Assembly: GCF_949987535.1 (NCBI RefSeq)
Contig: NC_080079.1
Span: 51,447,000-51,510,999, forward strand
Origin: Balaenoptera acutorostrata
Lineage: Eukaryota > Chordata > Mammalia > Artiodactyla > Balaenopteridae
DNA: 64,000 nucleotides
Direction: 5' to 3'
Below are positions 59,634 to 64,000 of the stretch, piece by piece. The notes under the pieces are model-generated. The model did not search any database, was not told the DNA's origin, and saw only the letters and a list, made by a program, of their open reading frames with translations. Numbering within the stretch: the stretch's first letter is position 1; every line of letters starts with the position of its first letter. The position numbers and the translations under genes were made by a program.

Positions 59634-60019
59634 GCCCCAGAATGGCGAGGGGCGTGGCCTGCACTGAGCCCCCACCCCTTGGGAAAGTGCAGAGTGATCC
59701 TTTCAGGCTCAACTCTGACTTGGGGTGCTGGAATAGATTCCAGGGCTCCACTGTGCAAGAAAACAGGTGAGAGAGGTAGACAGAGCTTGCCAAGCTACTC
59801 ACCTGGAGCAGGTGGAAACCAGGGGAAGAGTGGAGATCTGAGTCCAGGAGGAAGTCAAGAGTCAATGAGAAGCGGTGTCAGGCATTAGATGTGCAGGGTG
59901 AGGGGAGGTCGCCAGTCAGGGGTCAGAGACCGGAGAGATGAGGGTGGGTTAGAAAATGGGGTGCAGAGCGGGTGGGCAAAGGAATGCAGAGGGGATGGAG
60001 GCTGCATTTCCTGCAGGAG

Positions 60020-60210
60020 GTTGAAGGTATGTGTGTTATGTGACTCTGCGTGAGGGTGTGTGTATAAGAGTGTATGGGTGTGAGTGTGTAACTGTATATA
60101 TTTGTGAGAGTGTGGATGTATGTGCATAAGTGTGTGTGTGCATGTCAGTATGTGTATGAGTATATGTGTGCGTGTATAGGTGTGTGTGTGGATGTGGATG
60201 TGTGTGCACA
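60020..60210. repeat. Interrupted TG-rich tract
   Basis: Imperfect (TG)n with ta, ag and ga interruptions over about 190 bp, starting about 400 bp after the GRID1 donor. It explains the long open frame on the other strand. Confidence 0.85.
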
Positions 60211-61529
60211 CCCCCCCATGCAGCTGGTCAGGGCACGGTTCAGTGTAACCACTTAAAGGAGGTAAATGGGAAATCTCTCCCATGACTGACCGTTCCACTG
60301 GTTTGGGTCCTGGGAGGAATGGGCACGCCAAGGTTTCACTGCAGCCTGGTCTGCTCTCCACCAATGACACCGTAACTTGTCCTGGCCACCTCCACGCTGC
60401 AAACATTACACGGGAGTGGCCTGTGATGCTGTGCCCTCTGCCCGCACATCCATTCAGGAAGCACCCACCAGGGCAGCCTGGTGACCCTAGCCAGCTATTA
60501 ACACAGCTGACTCTAGAAAGTGCTTCCTGGCACGGGCTTTCATCAGCCCTGTGGCCTTCCGTTGCTCCTAAATTAACTGATCGATTTCTAATGGCCACAT
60601 ACTAGAAGATGCAAGGTTTATTGTGCAGGTAATTTATGCTTTTATGATGTGTGTTTCTTCATCGGCTCGGTGCTACTATGGCTGAAAGAGCTTGGGGTGG
60701 CTGGTTTTATAATTTTGCAAGTAGTATCAGATAGTAACTGCTTGCAAGGCCCACTTTTCGTGGTTTGTCCATAAATTCATATCTTATTAGCTCCACGTCT
60801 ACACGGGCCAGTGGGAGGCATGCGAGGTAACTGCCCATTTCCCTCGGGTTGCGGATGGTTGTGCTGTTGATTAGGAGAAGGGACATGACAGCCACCTCCC
60901 CTTTCTTCAGAGCCTGACAGAGTCCTCCATGGTCCCTGGGAAGTTTGATCCTCTGGGCTTTGCCGTCGTCTTTATAGGTTTCTTTTGTTTTGGGGGAAGG
61001 ATGCATTCTTTGTACCACTTAAGGCAAATATCTAGTGCTGGCTTTATTTTAGGGCGGCTCCTCCAAATTGGATAGCCAGTGTTTCTCTATTGCCAGTCTT
61101 CAAAAAGTGCTCTATTTTTACATTTCTAACTTATTTCCTTTTTCCTCCCCTGCATCCCGACCCACTCCCAGGGCCCTCTTGTCTGTCCCTCTTATTCCCT
61201 TTCGAGGGCTGGGGTTAACGCTAACCAATGTGAAGTGCCCCCAGGGCATTGCCTGGGCGGCTGGAACCCAAGACTTACTTAGTGCCACTGGGAGGCATCA
61301 GGTGTGGGCACACCTGTCGGAGCCACACTGGAACAGCCGCACCCAAGAGGATGGCTGTGTTCCACCCCAGTCGTCAGTGCACCGCACCGTGAGCTGGCGC
61401 ACCAATCATGTGACTGTCCCTGGGATAAGTGTGTCCTCCTCCAGAAGTGACCTCCCTCTTTCTTGGTTTCCTTGTCTGTGGGGAGGCCAAGCACTTGTCA
61501 GGGCATTTCGTGTTTGTTAATATCCTTAT
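60211..61529. other. Unique intron sequence
   Basis: Nothing recognised. Confidence 0.45.
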
Positions 61530-61690
61530 CCTCATCAACAACCCTGTATGTCAGTTATTACCATCCTCATTTTGCAGATGGGAAAAGGGAGGCTCGAGAG
61601 GTTAAATCACTTGCTCAAGGTCATACAGCTGTTGAATGGTGCATTTGGGATTCTGTGTGATGACTGTCTGGCTCCAGAGCCCTTTCCACC
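61530..61690 (-). mobile_element. MIR SINE
   Basis: ccatcctcattttgcagatg, ctcgagaggttaaatcactt and gctcaaggtcatacagctgt match reverse MIR well. Confidence 0.85.
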
Positions 61691-63559
61691 AAAGGACACC
61701 ATCATGCATGTGGCCCTGACGACGATCCTTAACCTATGGTCAGGGTCTAATTCAATAAGGTCAGTCGGTAGGGCTCAGGTATGCATACTGACAGGGACGC
61801 TCTTGGGCTGGCCTTGGTGTCAGCTCATGGACATTCCTGAAGCCTGCGATCTAAAGGTGGGTCTTTTTGTAAAGCTTTGACCCTTAGACCCCAGTGTGGC
61901 CTCTGGTTAATGGCTAAGATGTTCTCTAAATTGACTTATCCTTTGGAGCTAGCCATATTCAAAACTGCTGTTTCCTATTACAGCATGGCCCCATTGGGAA
62001 CAAGTCCTGTTATTCTTATGACAGTTTGATTTCCAGGCTTTATTCAAAGAGCCACAGACAAATATTTTCCCAGTTGCTTTTCCATTTATCATATGTGATG
62101 ACTAGGAAAAACTAAAATAGGAAAAGAAGAGGAACAGGCATTTGGTAGCTCCAACATGGTCTCCAGAATCCAGCATCTACACCGGGGCCCCATCTTCCCT
62201 CTTCCTGAGCTGCTCCCCACTTCTCTGGAGGAAGTTCAGTCCATCAGATGAGCTCAGGTCTGTGCCTCTTCCTACCACGTTTTTCTCCAGGGCGGTCCTC
62301 CAGCTCCACCCCCTGCTTCCCTCATTCCTTACAGGCTCTGTCCTCCAGTTTCTCTCTCTGTATTTGACTTTCTTAATATATTTTCCTGGATTCAAGATAA
62401 ACATTCAAGGGCACATATTTTTGTTTGCTTTCTTCATGCAGTGGTTTTCTTAATATATCTACCCCTTCACCAGTGAATATTGGTGTTGCATGTTACAAGC
62501 CTGTTTTATTTGGAGAAGGGGTAATTGGATACAGAGAAAAAGGTTTGTGAGTATTTGAGCCTCACTGACAATTTCTACAGGTCTCTGGGCTCCACTGTGG
62601 GGACACTGGCAAGCAGGTGTGCTTTGGGGTGTAAACTCTGTTTTTAGTGATTGATTAAATTACACGTTAATTTGGAGGAGGATGGGGGATTCAAAAGAAC
62701 GTGTGGAAAGCAAATTTGAACATTAGTCAAGGTGGCCACTAGGCCATGAGTCAGTCCCTTGAGGACGTGGTCAGAATCCAGCTCACCACTGAATCCCCAA
62801 TACCCCATGCAAAGAGTAGATTCTTAAAAAGGTTTGGTTGAAGGCAAGTCGATGTACTTAGGATAGGGTAGAACAAGTTGCTTTGAATAGTACTTCCCAG
62901 CCAGCCTCCGAGAAAAGGCAAAGGCAACAATTAAGATGGGAGACTCAGGGATGGAGGGGACAGCACTGGGTCATTCATCGGAAGCTACCAGTTCAGGACC
63001 AGTCAGACTTGACTTTGGCTCCCAGAACCTCTTTATCAGCTGGTCTGGAGAGCTTTCTGTCCACGTGGCTCTGGCCCAGTGATGCACAGGTGTCCTCAGT
63101 GCTGGGTGGAGTCGGGACGCAGTGGAGAATGCCCTCCCTAAGAGGCTCTGTGTCCAGGCAGGACACATCTGCCTCATAGCCTGGCCTCTTGGGAACTTTT
63201 TGGAGGAAATTCTTTTATGGAATATGTCTATCTCTCCAGCCTCTTCCAGAACCATCTGTGAAGGGGACTTGAAGCACTCCATTTGTTACTGGACAGCTCT
63301 CATGGTTAGACTAGCTCCTCCAGACATAGAAACAAAAGCAAGCTTTGATGGAAATGGTTCAAGAAATGCAGAAGCACATGCATAACCCTTGCACTTAGGT
63401 TTTGTCAGCAAGTGATGTTCTGAGCTGTGTTCTGTGGCTCAGCAGGGGCCCAGGGGGAGGTGGGCTCTAGGAGGGAGGAGTCACATCCGGCAGGCCCTCA
63501 CACCCTGCCTCCTTGCCAGCCGATGTCCATGACCCCCACGTCCCATATCTTTGTCCTCT
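61691..63559. other. Unique intron sequence
   Basis: Nothing recognised. Confidence 0.45.
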
Positions 63560-64000
63560 GAGCTCCAGACCCACGGATCCAGATGCCTTCTGGACTCAGC
63601 CACTTGGAAGCCTCATGACCACCTCCAGCTCAGTGCGTCTCTCTCTGACCTCATCATCCTCCCCGTAACCTGGTTCTCACCCAGTGCTCCAATCCCAGGG
63701 ACCAGTGTCTCCATCCTATTTGTTGGCTCCCTAGCCAATGGAGAAAAGCCCACATCCTGCTCCCTGCCTCAGAACCTGCTCCAGGATGACCCCATCACAC
63801 CTTTCCATGCTTTTGTACTTCTTACCCTCTGCCCACTCTCCCATGGCTCATCCATGCAAGCAGTGGGTGACATGTTGTTTCCTCTATTTATTTTCCTCTC
63901 GTGGCTCTGGACCTTTGCTAGGATTTTCCTTTATTCCTGGAATGCCTGTCTCTGACTGTCAAGGACTTACCTTTCCTGCAAGAGTTTGCTAAACATTGCC
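63560..64000 (+). mobile_element. L2 LINE 3' end, running to the window edge
   Basis: cctcagaacctgctccagga, cttaccctctgcccactctc and tattcctggaatgcctgtct fit L2 order. Confidence 0.5.

Larger units (their letters stand above)
59628..64000 (+). other. GRID1: GRID1 intron (downstream of the 54-nt exon), 3' part outside the window
   Basis: No sequence coding for the residues expected next in the amino-terminal domain was found up to the window end. The stretch holds unique intron DNA, a TG-rich tract, one MIR and one L2 copy. Confidence 0.7.

Noticed and set aside
59885..60598. 237-codon open frame on the minus strand
   Set aside because: Much of it is translated from the TG-rich tract (His-Thr repeats). 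No splice sites or family resemblance.
59628..64000. Next GRID1 exon
   Set aside because: No coding match to the residues expected after the 54-nt exon was found.

Overview
This window is mammalian nuclear DNA with long intron-like sequence, dense interspersed repeats, CpG depletion outside one young element, and one clear coding exon. Its LINE-1 3' ends and its two CHR-type tRNA-derived SINEs (51850-52179 plus, 32581-32912 minus) point to Cetartiodactyla. I saw no BovB, Bov-A or PRE-1 copies, which favours a cetacean (whale or dolphin) or hippo over cattle or pig. The species is an inference.

The only cellular coding sequence I can support is a 54-nt internal exon at 59574-59627, plus strand. 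It has a textbook acceptor and donor and encodes 18 residues that I recognise from the amino-terminal domain of the glutamate receptor delta-1 subunit (GRID1). The window is therefore read as about 59.6 kb of one GRID1 intron, the short exon, and about 4.4 kb of the next intron. No other exon was found.

Layout: 1-6.5 kb is old LINE-1 sequence, including an almost end-to-end minus-strand copy with a large internal deletion (1736-6078). 6.5-19.4 kb is mostly unique intron with MIR, L2, L1M and LTR fragments. 19.7-20.9 kb is a minus-strand HMGB1 processed pseudogene, itself split by a short L1 insertion. 21-23.4 kb is unique AT-rich DNA. 23.4-30.9 kb is a young full-length LINE-1 on the minus strand, flanked by a 14-bp target-site duplication. 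It has an intact ORF1, an ORF2 broken only by one extra A in an A8 run, a 5'UTR holding two tandem 366-bp units, a YY1-type start and an apparent short 3' transduction. 30.9-33 kb is a nested stack: an old L1M interrupted by an older repeat, which holds a complete small hAT-like element, plus a CHR SINE. 33-59 kb is unique intron with MIR, L2, MLT1, MER5A, MER20-like and L1 remnants. 59-64 kb holds the GRID1 exon, a TG-rich tract, and MIR and L2 copies.

The most noteworthy system is the young LINE-1 lying antisense inside GRID1. It is close to coding-complete, its CpG-rich duplicated promoter is intact, and its 3' tail carries non-L1 sequence that could identify its parent locus. Repeat family names come from memory of consensus sequences and their edges are approximate unless a duplication defines them.
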